Shown in pieces: positions 8,195 to 17,637 of a stretch of DNA of 64,000 bases (position 1 is the first letter of the stretch; each line of letters starts with the position of its first letter). The notes under the pieces are model-generated. The model saw nothing but the letters and a program-made list of their open reading frames with translations, ran no database searches and was not told where the DNA came from. Source of the DNA: an uncultured Bacilli bacterium (lineage in GTDB: Bacteria; Bacillota_I; Bacilli_A; RF39; UBA660); contig CAKOMI010000001.1 in assembly GCA_934096605.1 (NCBI GenBank), positions 1-64,000 on the forward strand, given 5' to 3'. A program made the position numbers and the translations under genes.

Positions 8195-8755
8195 ATGAAA
8201 ATTTTTAAAGATATTTGGGTTATATTAACAAGTTTAAATTTGATAGATTATATTTTATTTTTTGGCGTAGTAATGCTTATTTGTTTGATTGTTTCTTTGA
8301 TTTATGTTTTAAATAATGAACGTGATGAAGAAATGGAAGAAGAGCCAAAGAAAGAAAGTAATGATGGCGAGATTGATTTACTTGATATTGTTAATAAGAT
8401 TGATGAAAATCCAACACCAATTGCTGATTTAACAAAGTATGAAGAGGAGCAAGAACAAAAGGCTATTATAAGTTATGATGAGTTAGTGAAAAGTGCTAAT
8501 AGTGAAATAAGTTATGCTAAAGAGGAAATGGTTGATGATGTTATACCGGTAAAACAAATCCAAGTTGCGCCAATGGAATTGCCTAAGAAAATTAATGATT
8601 CAACTGATTTACTAGCAGGTCTTACCCAAAAAGAACCTAAGTTTGAGGTTGATAGTAATGATGTAAGTGAAACAAAAGAATTTAAATTATTTTCTTATGA
8701 AAAAGAAGAAGCTTTTTTAAAAGCTTTAAAACAATTAGAACAGTTATTAAATTGA
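8195..8755 (+). CDS. Single-pass membrane protein with acidic cytoplasmic tail, unknown function
   Basis: The 186-residue protein has one clear transmembrane helix (about residues 18-38, YILFFGVVMLICLIVSLIYV) followed by a highly acidic, probably disordered tail rich in E and D, and ends in a short Leu-rich helix. Nothing marks an enzyme. ATG 8195 follows AGGTGG (8185-8190); the longer frame from 8150 begins in the promoter and was rejected. It has its own promoter and a strong terminator, so it stands alone between lon and mtaB. Confidence 0.7.
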   Translation: MKIFKDIWVILTSLNLIDYILFFGVVMLICLIVSLIYVLNNERDEEMEEEPKKESNDGEIDLLDIVNKIDENPTPIADLTKYEEEQEQKAIISYDELVKSANSEISYAKEEMVDDVIPVKQIQVAPMELPKKINDSTDLLAGLTQKEPKFEVDSNDVSETKEFKLFSYEKEEAFLKALKQLEQLLN

Positions 8756-8770
8756 TAGTTTTAAATATAT

Positions 8771-8797
8771 ATGGTACAATACTCGTACCATTTTTTT
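8771..8797 (+). terminator. Strong terminator
   Basis: A perfect seven-pair stem, ATGGTAC with GTACCAT, is followed by seven Ts. It separates the 8195 gene from mtaB, whose ribosome site AGGAGG begins four bases later. Confidence 0.85.
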
Positions 8798-8812
8798 ATG
8801 AGGAGGAACTAT

Positions 8813-10078
8813 ATGAAATTTCAAATATATACTTTAGGCTGTAAAGTTAATGCCTATGAATCAGAGGTTATGAAGGAAAAATTGTTAAAAGAAAATTTTT
8901 TGTATGATGAAGAAAATCCAGATATTGTTATTATAAATACTTGCAGTGTGACAAATATTGCTGATCAAAAGTCTAGAAAGATGGTAAGACATTTTAAATG
9001 GTTGCATCCTGGTGCTATAATTGTTGTTGCTGGTTGTTCGACTTTGCATTTGAAAGATGATTATACTAATATGGGAATTGATATTTTAATTGGTAATACT
9101 AATAAAAGTAAGATTGTAACGTTAATTAAAGAGTACTTAGATAGTCAAAAAAAAGTCACTATTTTTGAAAATACTAGAAAATTAGAATTTGAAGATATGG
9201 AGGTTAGTGAATTTAAAACGCATACAAGAGCGTATATTAAAATTCAAGATGGGTGTGATAATTTCTGTTCTTATTGTGTAATTCCTTTTGTAAGGGGTAG
9301 TATTAGGAGTAAGAATTTTGAAACAGCTTTAGAAGAAGCAAAAATGCTTGTTAAAAATGGCCATAAAGAAATAGTTTTGACTGGTATTCATACAGGCTCC
9401 TATGGAGTGGGAACAGACCATGATTTAACTGATTTAATCCACGAGATGAGTAAAATAGATGGTTTAGAAAGAATTAGAATATCTTCAATTGAAATAACTG
9501 AGTTAAATGATAAATTCTTAAATGAACTTAAAGAAAATGAGAAAATATGTAATCATTTACATGTGCCTTTACAAGCAGGTAGTGATGAGATTTTGAGTCT
9601 CATGCGACGTAAGTATAACATTGATGAATTTATAGCTAAGATAAATAAAATAAGAGAAATTAGACCGGATATTTCAATTACTACTGATGTGATTGTAGGG
9701 CATCCGATGGAAAGTGAAGAACTTTTTTTAAAAACTTTAGAAAATGTTACTAAGATAAACTTTAGCAAAGTCCATGTTTTTCCATATTCTAAAAGAGAAG
9801 GAACACTTGCTAGTCGAATGGAAGGACAAGTACCTAAAAATATTAAACATGAAAGAAGTAAAAGACTTATTGAAAAGTCAGGTGAATTAGAACAAGCTTA
9901 TTTAAAGAAATTTCAAGGTAAAACTTTACAAGTTTTAATTGAAAAAGATAATACTGGTTTAACGTCTAATTATATTAAAGTGAAAGTTTTAGATAATGTT
10001 TTAGATAATACTTTGGTTAATGTTTTAATTAAAGATATAAAAGATGGCTATGTTTTAGGAGAAGTAGAAAAGTTCTAG
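8813..10078 (+). CDS. mtaB: MtaB, tRNA t6A37 methylthiotransferase (radical SAM)
   Basis: The 421-residue protein starts MKFQIYTLGCKVNAYESE. The GCKVN motif is typical of MtaB (YqeV) rather than MiaB. The N-terminal methylthiotransferase domain has the cluster cysteines C10, C43 and C77. The radical SAM motif is CDNFCSYC (about residue 147), and a C-terminal TRAM domain follows (about 360-421). It converts t6A to ms2t6A at position 37 of tRNAs reading ANN codons. ATG 8813 follows AGGAGG at 8801-8806. Confidence 0.9.
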   Translation: MKFQIYTLGCKVNAYESEVMKEKLLKENFLYDEENPDIVIINTCSVTNIADQKSRKMVRHFKWLHPGAIIVVAGCSTLHLKDDYTNMGIDILIGNTNKSKIVTLIKEYLDSQKKVTIFENTRKLEFEDMEVSEFKTHTRAYIKIQDGCDNFCSYCVIPFVRGSIRSKNFETALEEAKMLVKNGHKEIVLTGIHTGSYGVGTDHDLTDLIHEMSKIDGLERIRISSIEITELNDKFLNELKENEKICNHLHVPLQAGSDEILSLMRRKYNIDEFIAKINKIREIRPDISITTDVIVGHPMESEELFLKTLENVTKINFSKVHVFPYSKREGTLASRMEGQVPKNIKHERSKRLIEKSGELEQAYLKKFQGKTLQVLIEKDNTGLTSNYIKVKVLDNVLDNTLVNVLIKDIKDGYVLGEVEKF

Positions 10079-10134
10079 ATTATTAATATTATTTTTGATA
10101 TAATTTTATTGGGATAAAAATGGGGCGATAAAGA

Positions 10135-10518
10135 ATGTTTGGAACTAGTGAACTTAAAAAGATGAATTTAATAATGGATGATAAAAATATTGGGATGATC
10201 TCTTATAATCCACTTGTTAATTTTAAAGATAATTTTAAGAGACCTTTTATAAGAAATAAAGAAATTTTCATAACGAAGATTGGGCGTGTATCTTATAAAA
10301 TGCTTGATTCGTTTATTATTACATCTTTAAATGATTATTATGGAAAGATTATTAATACTAAGAATGAAGAAGAAAAAGCAAAGAAGACTTATGAGTATCA
10401 AGAATTGTATGCTTTATGGCAAAATGTAGCTAAAGCTAAATCTGTAAATGACGTTAATATAAATCTTTATTATGATGATTTAGTATACCGGTTATATTTA
10501 CTTGGTTATAAGAAATAA
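10135..10518 (+). CDS. Hypothetical 127-residue protein
   Basis: No family is recognised. The protein is soluble, charged and rich in Tyr, Lys and Asn, with a predicted helical C-terminal half and no signal peptide or Cys. It follows mtaB after 56 bases that include a TATAAT-like box, has the ribosome site GGGGCGA before ATG 10135, and ends in a small terminator. Base composition and codon use match the neighbours, so it looks native. Confidence 0.65.
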   Translation: MFGTSELKKMNLIMDDKNIGMISYNPLVNFKDNFKRPFIRNKEIFITKIGRVSYKMLDSFIITSLNDYYGKIINTKNEEEKAKKTYEYQELYALWQNVAKAKSVNDVNINLYYDDLVYRLYLLGYKK

Positions 10519-10535
10519 TGCCTTAGGGCATTTTT
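10518..10535 (+). terminator. Small terminator
   Basis: ATGCC and GGGCAT form a five- to six-pair stem with loop TTA and five Ts. It overlaps the stop codon of the 10135 gene. Confidence 0.6.
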
Positions 10536-10584
10536 AAAAGCATTAATAAAAAACAAATGTATGTGTATGAATGGAGTGGATTTA

Positions 10585-12786
10585 ATGGAAACTATTAAAG
10601 GCAATATAAGACAAGTTATTTTTAGTGGAGAGTCAGGTTTTTTTGTAGGTACTTTTAAAGTAAAGGAAGCATCTAATAATTTAAGTGAAATTAAAAATAA
10701 AGTTGTTGTTATAACAGGCTTATTAATTGATCCAAATACAGAAGATACATATATTTTAACTGGTGAATATGTAAGGCACGATAGATATGGTATGCAATTT
10801 CAATTTAAAGAATATGAAAAAGTAATGCCTGAAGGAACGGATGCAATAGCTGAATTTTTAGCAAGTCCTTTAATAAAAGGATGTGGTGAGAAGACAGCTC
10901 AAAATATAGTAGAAACACTAGGAGATAAAGCATTAGATTTAATTAAAGAAGATATGAGTAATTTATTATTAGTGCCAAATATGACTGAAAAGAAAGCAAA
11001 AGCAATATATGAAAGTGTTTTAAGCTATAGTGCTGTTGATGATATATTAGTAAGATTAAAAGCCCTTGGATTTACAATACCAGAAGCAACCAGACTTGTT
11101 AAAAATTATCAAGATAAAGTAGCCGTTTATTTAGAAGAAGATATTTATTATTTTAAAGAGTTTGTGCCATTTGATAAATTAGATCGCATTTTTAAAAGCA
11201 ATCATGATGAATTAGATATGATAAGACAAAAAGAGTGTTTAGTAGAAACGATGGAACGAATAAGTGGTAAGAATGGGGACGTTTATTATACAAAAGAAGA
11301 GTTATTATCAGGACTTAAAAGTGAGTTTCATATTTTTATTTCTTTAGAAGATTTAGATAAAGTTTTAGATATTTTAAAAGAAAGTGAAAGGGTTACAATT
11401 ATTGATGATGCAATCTATCTTTCTAAATATTATGATATGGAATTTGATATAGCACATATTTTAAAGAGAATGATGAGTTATCCTAAAAAAGAGATTAGAA
11501 ATTTTGAAAGTAAAATAAAAGAATTACAAAGTATATTAGGGGTCAAGTATAATAACGATCAAAAAGAAGCTATTTTAAAAGCTTTAGAAAATCCAGTTAG
11601 TATTATTTCGGGAGGACCTGGAACTGGTAAAACAACAATTGTTAATGCTATAACAAAACTTTATATTGATATATATAAATTAAGCCCAATAGATACAATT
11701 ACCTCAATTGCTCTTTTGGCTCCGACTGGAAGGGCAGCTAAAAAACTTTCCGTTAGTACTAATTTACCAGCTAGTACAATTCATAGGTATCTAAAATGGA
11801 ATAAAGACACTAATGATTTTGCTATTAATGAGAATAATAAAAATAGACATAAACTTATTATTGTTGATGAAACTAGTATGATTGATGAATATTTATTTGT
11901 GTCGTTACTTAAAGGAATCGAAGAAAAGGCTCAGATTGTTTTTGTAGGGGATACATTTCAATTACCAAGTGTAGGGGCAGGGTTAGTTTTAAATGATTTA
12001 GTTAGTTCTAAGTTATTTCCATTTACTTCTTTAGAAACTATTTATAGACAAAGTGATAATTCTTATATACCAATACTTGCTAAGGAAATAAAAGAACATG
12101 AAATAGGGGCAGATTTTGATTTAAAGAAAGATGATTATAATTTTATTCCTTGTGAATCAAGAAATTTAAAAGAAATGTTAAAACAGATTATTCATAAGAG
12201 TATTGATAAGGGACTTAAAGCTGATGATGTGCAAATACTTGCCCCAATGTATAAAGGGGAAAATGGGATAGATAATTTAAATGTTTTATTACAAGATATA
12301 TTTAATCCTCATGATGAAGAAAAAAAAGAATTTGTTTATTATGATGTTATATATAGAGAAAATGATAAAGTATTACAGTTAGTTAATAATCCGGATTGTA
12401 ATGTTTATAATGGCGATATTGGGTATATTGAAAGTATAGAAGAAAAGAATTTTCCTAAGAAGCATTTAGAAATGACTATTAATTTTGATGGTAATAGAGT
12501 TATCTATGGTAAAGAAGATTTAGTTAGTATTAAACATGCTTATGCAATTACAATACATAAAAGTCAGGGTAGTGAGTTTTTACATGTAATATTACCAATA
12601 AGTAAAAATTATTATAAAATGCTTTATAATAAACTTATATATACTGGTGTTTCGAGAGCTAAAAAGTCACTCATTATAATAGGTGAAGAACAAGCTTTTA
12701 GAATGGCTATTTTAAATGATTATTCAACTAATAGAAAAACTTCTTTAAAAGAAAGTCTTATGTATACTTTTACTAAAAAAAGATAA
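10585..12786 (+). CDS. recD2: RecD2-type DNA helicase
   Basis: The 733-residue protein matches RecD2 (YrrC), which acts without RecBC. It has an N-terminal OB-like domain, helix-hairpin-helix motifs (about residues 88-190, including SPLIKGCGEKTAQNIVE) and superfamily 1B helicase motifs: Walker A ISGGPGTGKTT (about 343), motif Ia APTGRAAKKL, Walker B IIVDETSMID, and near the end HAYAITIHKSQGSEF and YTGVSRAKK. It unwinds DNA 5' to 3' in repair and replication-fork upkeep. ATG 10585 was chosen because GGAG at 10573-10576 fits; the earlier ATGs are too close to the previous terminator. Confidence 0.93.
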   Translation: METIKGNIRQVIFSGESGFFVGTFKVKEASNNLSEIKNKVVVITGLLIDPNTEDTYILTGEYVRHDRYGMQFQFKEYEKVMPEGTDAIAEFLASPLIKGCGEKTAQNIVETLGDKALDLIKEDMSNLLLVPNMTEKKAKAIYESVLSYSAVDDILVRLKALGFTIPEATRLVKNYQDKVAVYLEEDIYYFKEFVPFDKLDRIFKSNHDELDMIRQKECLVETMERISGKNGDVYYTKEELLSGLKSEFHIFISLEDLDKVLDILKESERVTIIDDAIYLSKYYDMEFDIAHILKRMMSYPKKEIRNFESKIKELQSILGVKYNNDQKEAILKALENPVSIISGGPGTGKTTIVNAITKLYIDIYKLSPIDTITSIALLAPTGRAAKKLSVSTNLPASTIHRYLKWNKDTNDFAINENNKNRHKLIIVDETSMIDEYLFVSLLKGIEEKAQIVFVGDTFQLPSVGAGLVLNDLVSSKLFPFTSLETIYRQSDNSYIPILAKEIKEHEIGADFDLKKDDYNFIPCESRNLKEMLKQIIHKSIDKGLKADDVQILAPMYKGENGIDNLNVLLQDIFNPHDEEKKEFVYYDVIYRENDKVLQLVNNPDCNVYNGDIGYIESIEEKNFPKKHLEMTINFDGNRVIYGKEDLVSIKHAYAITIHKSQGSEFLHVILPISKNYYKMLYNKLIYTGVSRAKKSLIIIGEEQAFRMAILNDYSTNRKTSLKESLMYTFTKKR

Positions 12787-12806
12787 ACTAAACATGAGGT
12801 GATAAA

Positions 12807-12974
12807 ATGAAAAACATGATGATTGGAGCTTGTGTTGGCGTGTCTTGTGGCATGGGTGTTATGGCTTATTGCTTAACAAATCCTAAAACTAAACAAACTG
12901 CTGATAAGATGCTTAATAAAGCCATGGATGGTGCAAGTGACATGATGGATAACATGAAAAGAAAGATGAAATAA
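12807..12974 (+). CDS. Small YtxH-like membrane protein (55 aa)
   Basis: ATG 12807 follows the ribosome site GAGGTGA. The 55-residue product has a Gly/Met-rich hydrophobic N-terminus (about residues 4-22, with ACVGVSCGMGVMAY), a short NPKTKQTADK segment and an amphipathic Lys-rich tail ending KRKMK. This resembles small YtxH-type envelope-stress proteins, but the match is by pattern only. It lies 20 bases after recD2, probably in the same transcript, and is followed by a terminator. Confidence 0.65.
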   Translation: MKNMMIGACVGVSCGMGVMAYCLTNPKTKQTADKMLNKAMDGASDMMDNMKRKMK

Positions 12975-12986
12975 GCTTTCTTTTTT
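12957..12986 (+). terminator. Terminator after recD2 and the small membrane gene
   Basis: GAAAG and CTTTC around the stop codon, flanked by As and six Ts, form a U-tract terminator. Confidence 0.6.
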
Positions 12987-13033
12987 ACATAAAAGATAAA
13001 TTTAAGTCAATACAAAAAAGTTCTAAATTACAT

Positions 13034-13061
13034 AAGTTTTTGTACTAGACTACAAAAACTT
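13034..13061. repeat. Perfect 11-bp inverted repeat at the -35 region
   Basis: AAGTTTTTGTA (13034-13044) and TACAAAAACTT (13051-13061) form perfect arms around a six-base spacer (CTAGAC) and overlap the -35 box of the next gene. No U-tract follows, so an operator is more likely than a terminator. Confidence 0.55.
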
Positions 13062-13088
13062 TACTTTTACGTTAATATCAATTATAAT
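13060..13088 (+). promoter_or_regulatory. Promoter of the DUF4143 ATPase gene at 13116
   Basis: TTTACT (13060-13065) and TATAAT (13083-13088) are separated by 17 bp. The upstream arm of the inverted repeat overlaps the -35 box. Confidence 0.65.
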
Positions 13089-13115
13089 ATATAAGAACTA
13101 GTAGGAGGCGATTAT

Positions 13116-14321
13116 GTGATAGCTAGAGATGAATATTTGAATGTGTTAAAAAGATTCAAAGATAAGCAATTAATAAAAGTTGTTACTGGAATAAGAAGAT
13201 GCGGTAAATCTACTTTACTTGAAATGTTTCAAGAATATTTAAAAGAAAATGGTGTAGAAGAAAGCCAAATAATAAGTATTAATTTAGAAGATTTAGAGTA
13301 TAATTTTGTTGTTGACTATATGACATTATATAAATATATAAATGAGCAATTAAAGAATAATAAAAAATATTATATATTTATAGATGAGGTGCAAAAAGTG
13401 GATATGTTTCAAAAAGCAGTTGATAGTTTATATATAAAGAAAAATGTTGATTTGTATATAACTGGTTCGAATGCGAATCTTTTATCAAGTGAGCTTGCAA
13501 CACTTTTATCGGGTAGATATATAGAAATAAAAATGTTACCATTATCTTTTAAAGAATATAAAGAAGCTTATAAGGAACTAAATAATGATGATTTATATCA
13601 AAAATATATTTCTGTGGGATCGTTACCTTACACTACTGCATTAGATACTGAAGATGATGTAAGTATGTATTTAGGCAGTATATATAATGACATAATAATA
13701 AAAGATGTTATGTCAAGAAAAAAGATACAAGATGAAACATTACTTAGAAATGTTGCCAATTTTGCTATGGATAATATTGGTAATCTTTTATCAACAAATA
13801 ATATAGCAAATACGATGGTGAGTGATGGTAAAGATATAAATGTAAGAACAGTTGAAAGATACTTAGAAGGATTTGTAGAAAGTTTCTTTTTGTATAAGGC
13901 TTCAAGGTATGATATAAAAGGAAAAGAATATTTAAAGACACAAGGGAAATATTATGTTTCAGATTTAGGCTTTAGATATTTTATGCTTGGGAGAAAAATT
14001 GGGGATTTTGGTCATATACTAGAAAATGTTGTATATTTTGAACTTTTAAGAAGAAATTTTGAGGTATATATAGGAAAAATTGATGAATACGAGGTAGACT
14101 TTGTTGCTATAAATAAAAATGGAAAAATGTATGTTCAAGTAGCTGAAACTTTAAAAGGAACAGATACAAACGATACAAGAATATTAGATCGAGAATTACG
14201 ACCATTAAAGAAAATAAGTGATAATTATGAAAAAATAATATTAACTTTAGATAAGATACCTGTTTCTAATGAAGATGGCATAAAAATTAGGAATGTCTTA
14301 GAGTGGTTACTTGATAAATAA
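13116..14321 (+). CDS. AAA+ ATPase with DUF4143 domain (first copy)
   Basis: The 401-residue protein has the arrangement AAA_14 plus DUF4143. It begins with TGIRRCGKSTLLEMFQEYL, holding Walker A, near residue 25, has Walker B YIFIDEVQKVDMF (about 87) and a sensor-like ITGSNANLLS. The C-terminal domain has EVDFVAINKNGKMYVQVAETL, reminiscent of a PD-(D/E)xK nuclease fold. The start is GTG 13116, seven bases after AGGAGG; the overlapping ATG at 13114 leads directly into TGA. The cellular role of this widespread family is not settled. It is monocistronic, with its own promoter and terminator. Confidence 0.82.
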   Translation: MIARDEYLNVLKRFKDKQLIKVVTGIRRCGKSTLLEMFQEYLKENGVEESQIISINLEDLEYNFVVDYMTLYKYINEQLKNNKKYYIFIDEVQKVDMFQKAVDSLYIKKNVDLYITGSNANLLSSELATLLSGRYIEIKMLPLSFKEYKEAYKELNNDDLYQKYISVGSLPYTTALDTEDDVSMYLGSIYNDIIIKDVMSRKKIQDETLLRNVANFAMDNIGNLLSTNNIANTMVSDGKDINVRTVERYLEGFVESFFLYKASRYDIKGKEYLKTQGKYYVSDLGFRYFMLGRKIGDFGHILENVVYFELLRRNFEVYIGKIDEYEVDFVAINKNGKMYVQVAETLKGTDTNDTRILDRELRPLKKISDNYEKIILTLDKIPVSNEDGIKIRNVLEWLLDK

Positions 14322-14385
14322 TTTATAAGAAAATACGCTGTTTGTGTAGATATAAAATAATACAATTACTATTCTTCTTTTATAG

Positions 14386-14412
14386 AGAAAGATTGATTAG
14401 TCTTTCTTTTTT
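14386..14412 (+). terminator. Terminator before paralog 2
   Basis: AGAAAGA (14386-14392) pairs with TCTTTCT (14401-14407), followed by Ts. Confidence 0.7.
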
Positions 14413-14455
14413 CGTAGTTTCATGGTACTATTTTATAGTAGGAAAGAGGCTAAAT

Positions 14456-17400
14456 ATGAATAGGAAAAGGACATTGTTGATAGTAATAGTATTTTTATTG
14501 GCTGTTAGTGTAATAGGTGCTTCATATGCCTATTTTGCAGCGACCACAAGTAATAAAGGTAATGATGAAATAACAGAAATAACTACGGAAGAATTAGGAA
14601 GTATTAAGTGGGAAGGTACTAAGGTTTATGAAAGTGGTGATTCCTTACCTGGTGAAATAGGAATTCAGACTTTTAAAGTATCTAAAAATAGTGATAATGG
14701 AAAAGGCATTTATGAAATAGACTTAGAAGGAATTATTGATGAAGCATTTAATGAAGACGTTTTGATAAGTTTATATAAGACTACTGAACCTGATAAAAAT
14801 TATGTTAAAGTAACAGAAGGTGAAAGTACAATTACAGGTGATGATGATACCAAAATGTATTATAAAGAGGATAAGTTACAAGCAGTAGGAACACCAGAGT
14901 TAGTCTATGGACCAAGAGCTTTAGAAACAAAAGATCCAATCATTTTGTATCAAGCTGACTTTGATAATACTAATTTTCCCGAAACAACATTTTATTTAGT
15001 ATATGAGTATTTAAATAAAGATAATCAAGATGCAGAGCAAGGTAAAAGTTTTAGTGGTACTATAAATGTAAGATTAATACTTGAAAAAATAATAGGCGAA
15101 GAAAGTGATATCGATATTACATATACCTCTAATAGAAATGATTATGTAAATACAGATGAAACACTTACTATAACAGCTACAAGTGAAAAATATAATATAG
15201 CACGTTATAGTTTTGATAATATTATCTATACACCAGTAGATAATCCAAGTAAAACAGTAACAATAACTAAAACATATACTGAAGAAAAAGATAATATCAT
15301 TTATTTTAAAGATGACGTTGGTAATACTAAAAGTAAAACACTAGATTTATTCTTAGATAAAACTGGACCTAGTATTACTGCTAAAACAACTTTGGAATGG
15401 GATAAAACTAATACGATAAGTATTACTTTAGAAGATGAGAAATCTGGGTTAGCTGGATATGCTTTAACAGAGACTGAAACAGACCCTAGCGAATGGACAA
15501 GCATTACTGGAAAAAGTACAACTATAGCAAAAGACGTTACAAGTAATAAAAAATATTATGTATATGCTAAAGATGTTTTAGGTAATATTAGTCATAAAGA
15601 CGTTGAGGTAAGTCATGTTGATGAAACTGCACCAGTAATTAATGAGATAAATGAGCAGGAAAATTATGGTGCCACTAGTGTGATTTCTGTTAGTGTTAAA
15701 GATAATGAAACTGGTATAGTAGGTTATGCCTTTACAACTACAAATGAAGAACCGACTGAGTGGACAAGTGTTGATAATGTTATAACTGAAGAAAAATATA
15801 CGTATGAAGCTTCTAGTAATGGAACAATTTATTTTTGGGTTAAGGATAGAGTTGGTAATATTACTAGTAAACCAATAAATGTTACAAAGGTTGATACAAC
15901 AGCTCCAACTATTACATTGAGTTTAAGTGATGAATTAACTTGGACCTCTTCTAAAACATTAACAATGAATTTTAGCGATGATGAATCGGGACTTTTGGGA
16001 TATAAAGTGACTCGTGATGATTCTGAGCCAACTGAATGGTTGAGTATAACTGGTTTTAAGATAACTAAGACTGAAACAATTATCGGAAATGGCTTATATT
16101 ATATATGGGTAAAAGATAAGGCGGGATTAGTTACTTGTGTAACTAAATTTGTGTCATACGCTGATTCAGAAAAGCCAGTTGCTAGTATGAAATTAACGTC
16201 AACTAGTGACTCTATAACTATTGATGCTAGTTCTTCTATTGATACTGAAAGTGGAATAGTGTCATATGAATATAGTTTAGATGACATTCATTATTATTAT
16301 TCTATGAATCCAATATACACTTTTACAGATTTAGCAATAGGTGAATATACAGTTTATTTGAAAGTTCGTGATAAAACTGGTAATGAAGGTTTTAGTAAAA
16401 TGAATGTTGGTGTTTATCAAACATTTACAAATGAGCTTAAAACTCTTGCAAGTACAGATACAACAAATTTAATGGCTGATGATTATGAAAATTTAAGATA
16501 TGTTGGTGATAACCCTAGCAATTACGTAAAAATAGGGGATAGTACGCTTGGTTTTGATTTGTATGAATTTTATTATAATGGTGAAAAACAAGGAAATGAA
16601 TTAATGTATTCGGAGGAATGTAACCAATTACTTAGTGGGTACATGGACATGATGGATTATAATGCTACATGTGAACTAGCACATTCTTATAATGAACCAA
16701 TTTTGTGGCGGGTTATTGGAGTTATAAAAGACGTAGATGATGGTAATGGTAATAAAAGTGATCGTGTTAAATTGATTAGACAATTTCCAATTGGCAATTA
16801 TTCATGGGATACTAGTTTGAGTGCCGTAAATGGTGGCTATGGTGTTAATGAATGGAGTTTAGCTGATATAATGAAACTATTAAATCCTGGCTATGAAAAT
16901 AATAAAGATAAAGAGCGATACAATACTGAAGTTACCGTTAATAATAGCTTGTTTTGGAATAAAGAAAGTGGATTATGTTTTACCTATTCTAATAATACTG
17001 TTGGTACTAGTTCTGATGGTGGTAGTATGTGCGATTTTAAACAAAATGGGTTGTCTGATGAATTAAAAAGTATGATTGATGCTGCTGTATGGAATACAGG
17101 TGCTATTACAAATTTGAGTAGTTTGACAAGCAGTTTTTATGAACAAGAAAGAAGCACAAGTAATGGTAAAATTTGTACTAGTGGTAACTATTGTAATGAT
17201 ACAATCGGAAGAACTTCTAGCTGGACTGGTAAAGTTGGTTTAATGTATCCAAGTGACTATGGCTATGCCATAGGAGGAAGTAGTAGAGATAAATGCTTAA
17301 AATCAGTTACATTAGATAAATGGAAATCAAATAATGATTGTAGTAATGGTAACTGGCTGCTTAATGTTAGTGAAGAAGGAGCAACCATGACACCTGGTGC

Positions 17401-17569
17401 CGCGTCTAATTATGCTACAAATGTTTATTCTATTAGTACTAGTGGTTATGCATATTCAGGCTATGCTTATTATAAACACGCTATAAGTCCAGTAGTCTAT
17501 TTAAAGACTAATGTTAAAGTTACTGGGGGAGATGGTTCAATAGACAATCCCTTTACTTTAGAAAATTGA
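14456..17569 (+). CDS. Large membrane-anchored surface protein with Ig-like repeats (paralog 2, no G tract)
   Basis: ATG 14456 follows GGAAAGAGG; the longer frame starts before the preceding terminator and was rejected. The 1037-residue product has a hydrophobic anchor (about 6-26) ending GASYAYF and a camelysin-like domain (about 27-215) closely related to that of paralog 1. Next come several Ig-like repeats of about 85 residues (about 220-660) with recurring D.T.P.I....L.W and W.S.....T motifs. The C-terminal domain (about 665-1037) is shared with the other three paralogs, with an extra Cys-containing insertion near NELMYSEECNQLL. The VR-like scaffold occurs at about residues 979-1012, but RP is replaced by SP. 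It lacks a G tract and probably acts as the constitutive family member. Confidence 0.75.
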   Translation: MNRKRTLLIVIVFLLAVSVIGASYAYFAATTSNKGNDEITEITTEELGSIKWEGTKVYESGDSLPGEIGIQTFKVSKNSDNGKGIYEIDLEGIIDEAFNEDVLISLYKTTEPDKNYVKVTEGESTITGDDDTKMYYKEDKLQAVGTPELVYGPRALETKDPIILYQADFDNTNFPETTFYLVYEYLNKDNQDAEQGKSFSGTINVRLILEKIIGEESDIDITYTSNRNDYVNTDETLTITATSEKYNIARYSFDNIIYTPVDNPSKTVTITKTYTEEKDNIIYFKDDVGNTKSKTLDLFLDKTGPSITAKTTLEWDKTNTISITLEDEKSGLAGYALTETETDPSEWTSITGKSTTIAKDVTSNKKYYVYAKDVLGNISHKDVEVSHVDETAPVINEINEQENYGATSVISVSVKDNETGIVGYAFTTTNEEPTEWTSVDNVITEEKYTYEASSNGTIYFWVKDRVGNITSKPINVTKVDTTAPTITLSLSDELTWTSSKTLTMNFSDDESGLLGYKVTRDDSEPTEWLSITGFKITKTETIIGNGLYYIWVKDKAGLVTCVTKFVSYADSEKPVASMKLTSTSDSITIDASSSIDTESGIVSYEYSLDDIHYYYSMNPIYTFTDLAIGEYTVYLKVRDKTGNEGFSKMNVGVYQTFTNELKTLASTDTTNLMADDYENLRYVGDNPSNYVKIGDSTLGFDLYEFYYNGEKQGNELMYSEECNQLLSGYMDMMDYNATCELAHSYNEPILWRVIGVIKDVDDGNGNKSDRVKLIRQFPIGNYSWDTSLSAVNGGYGVNEWSLADIMKLLNPGYENNKDKERYNTEVTVNNSLFWNKESGLCFTYSNNTVGTSSDGGSMCDFKQNGLSDELKSMIDAAVWNTGAITNLSSLTSSFYEQERSTSNGKICTSGNYCNDTIGRTSSWTGKVGLMYPSDYGYAIGGSSRDKCLKSVTLDKWKSNNDCSNGNWLLNVSEEGATMTPGAASNYATNVYSISTSGYAYSGYAYYKHAISPVVYLKTNVKVTGGDGSIDNPFTLEN
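17388..17503 (+). other. VR-like scaffold segment in paralog 2
   Basis: Thirty-four codons between MT and VVYL align without gaps with paralogs 1 and 3. They keep Gly3, Ala4, Ser6, Ala9, Val12, Gly19, Ala26 and Pro34 while differing at most other sites. Fourteen of the nineteen variable codons are NNY. Composition is AT-rich, unlike paralog 1. Confidence 0.4.
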
Positions 17570-17593
17570 TATGTAATAAGCATATCTTTTTTT
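17568..17593 (+). terminator. Terminator after paralog 2
   Basis: GATATG and CATATC form a six-pair stem around TAATAAG, followed by seven Ts. Confidence 0.8.
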
Positions 17594-17637
17594 GTATATT
17601 TTAAATATTTAATACCATTATATAAATGGGTGATACG

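Noticed and set aside
13455..13475. tRNA T-loop-like sequence (GGTTCGAATGCGAATC)
   Set aside because: It is inside the DUF4143 ATPase gene, encodes TGSNANLL, and has no acceptor or anticodon stems. No tRNA gene was found in the window.
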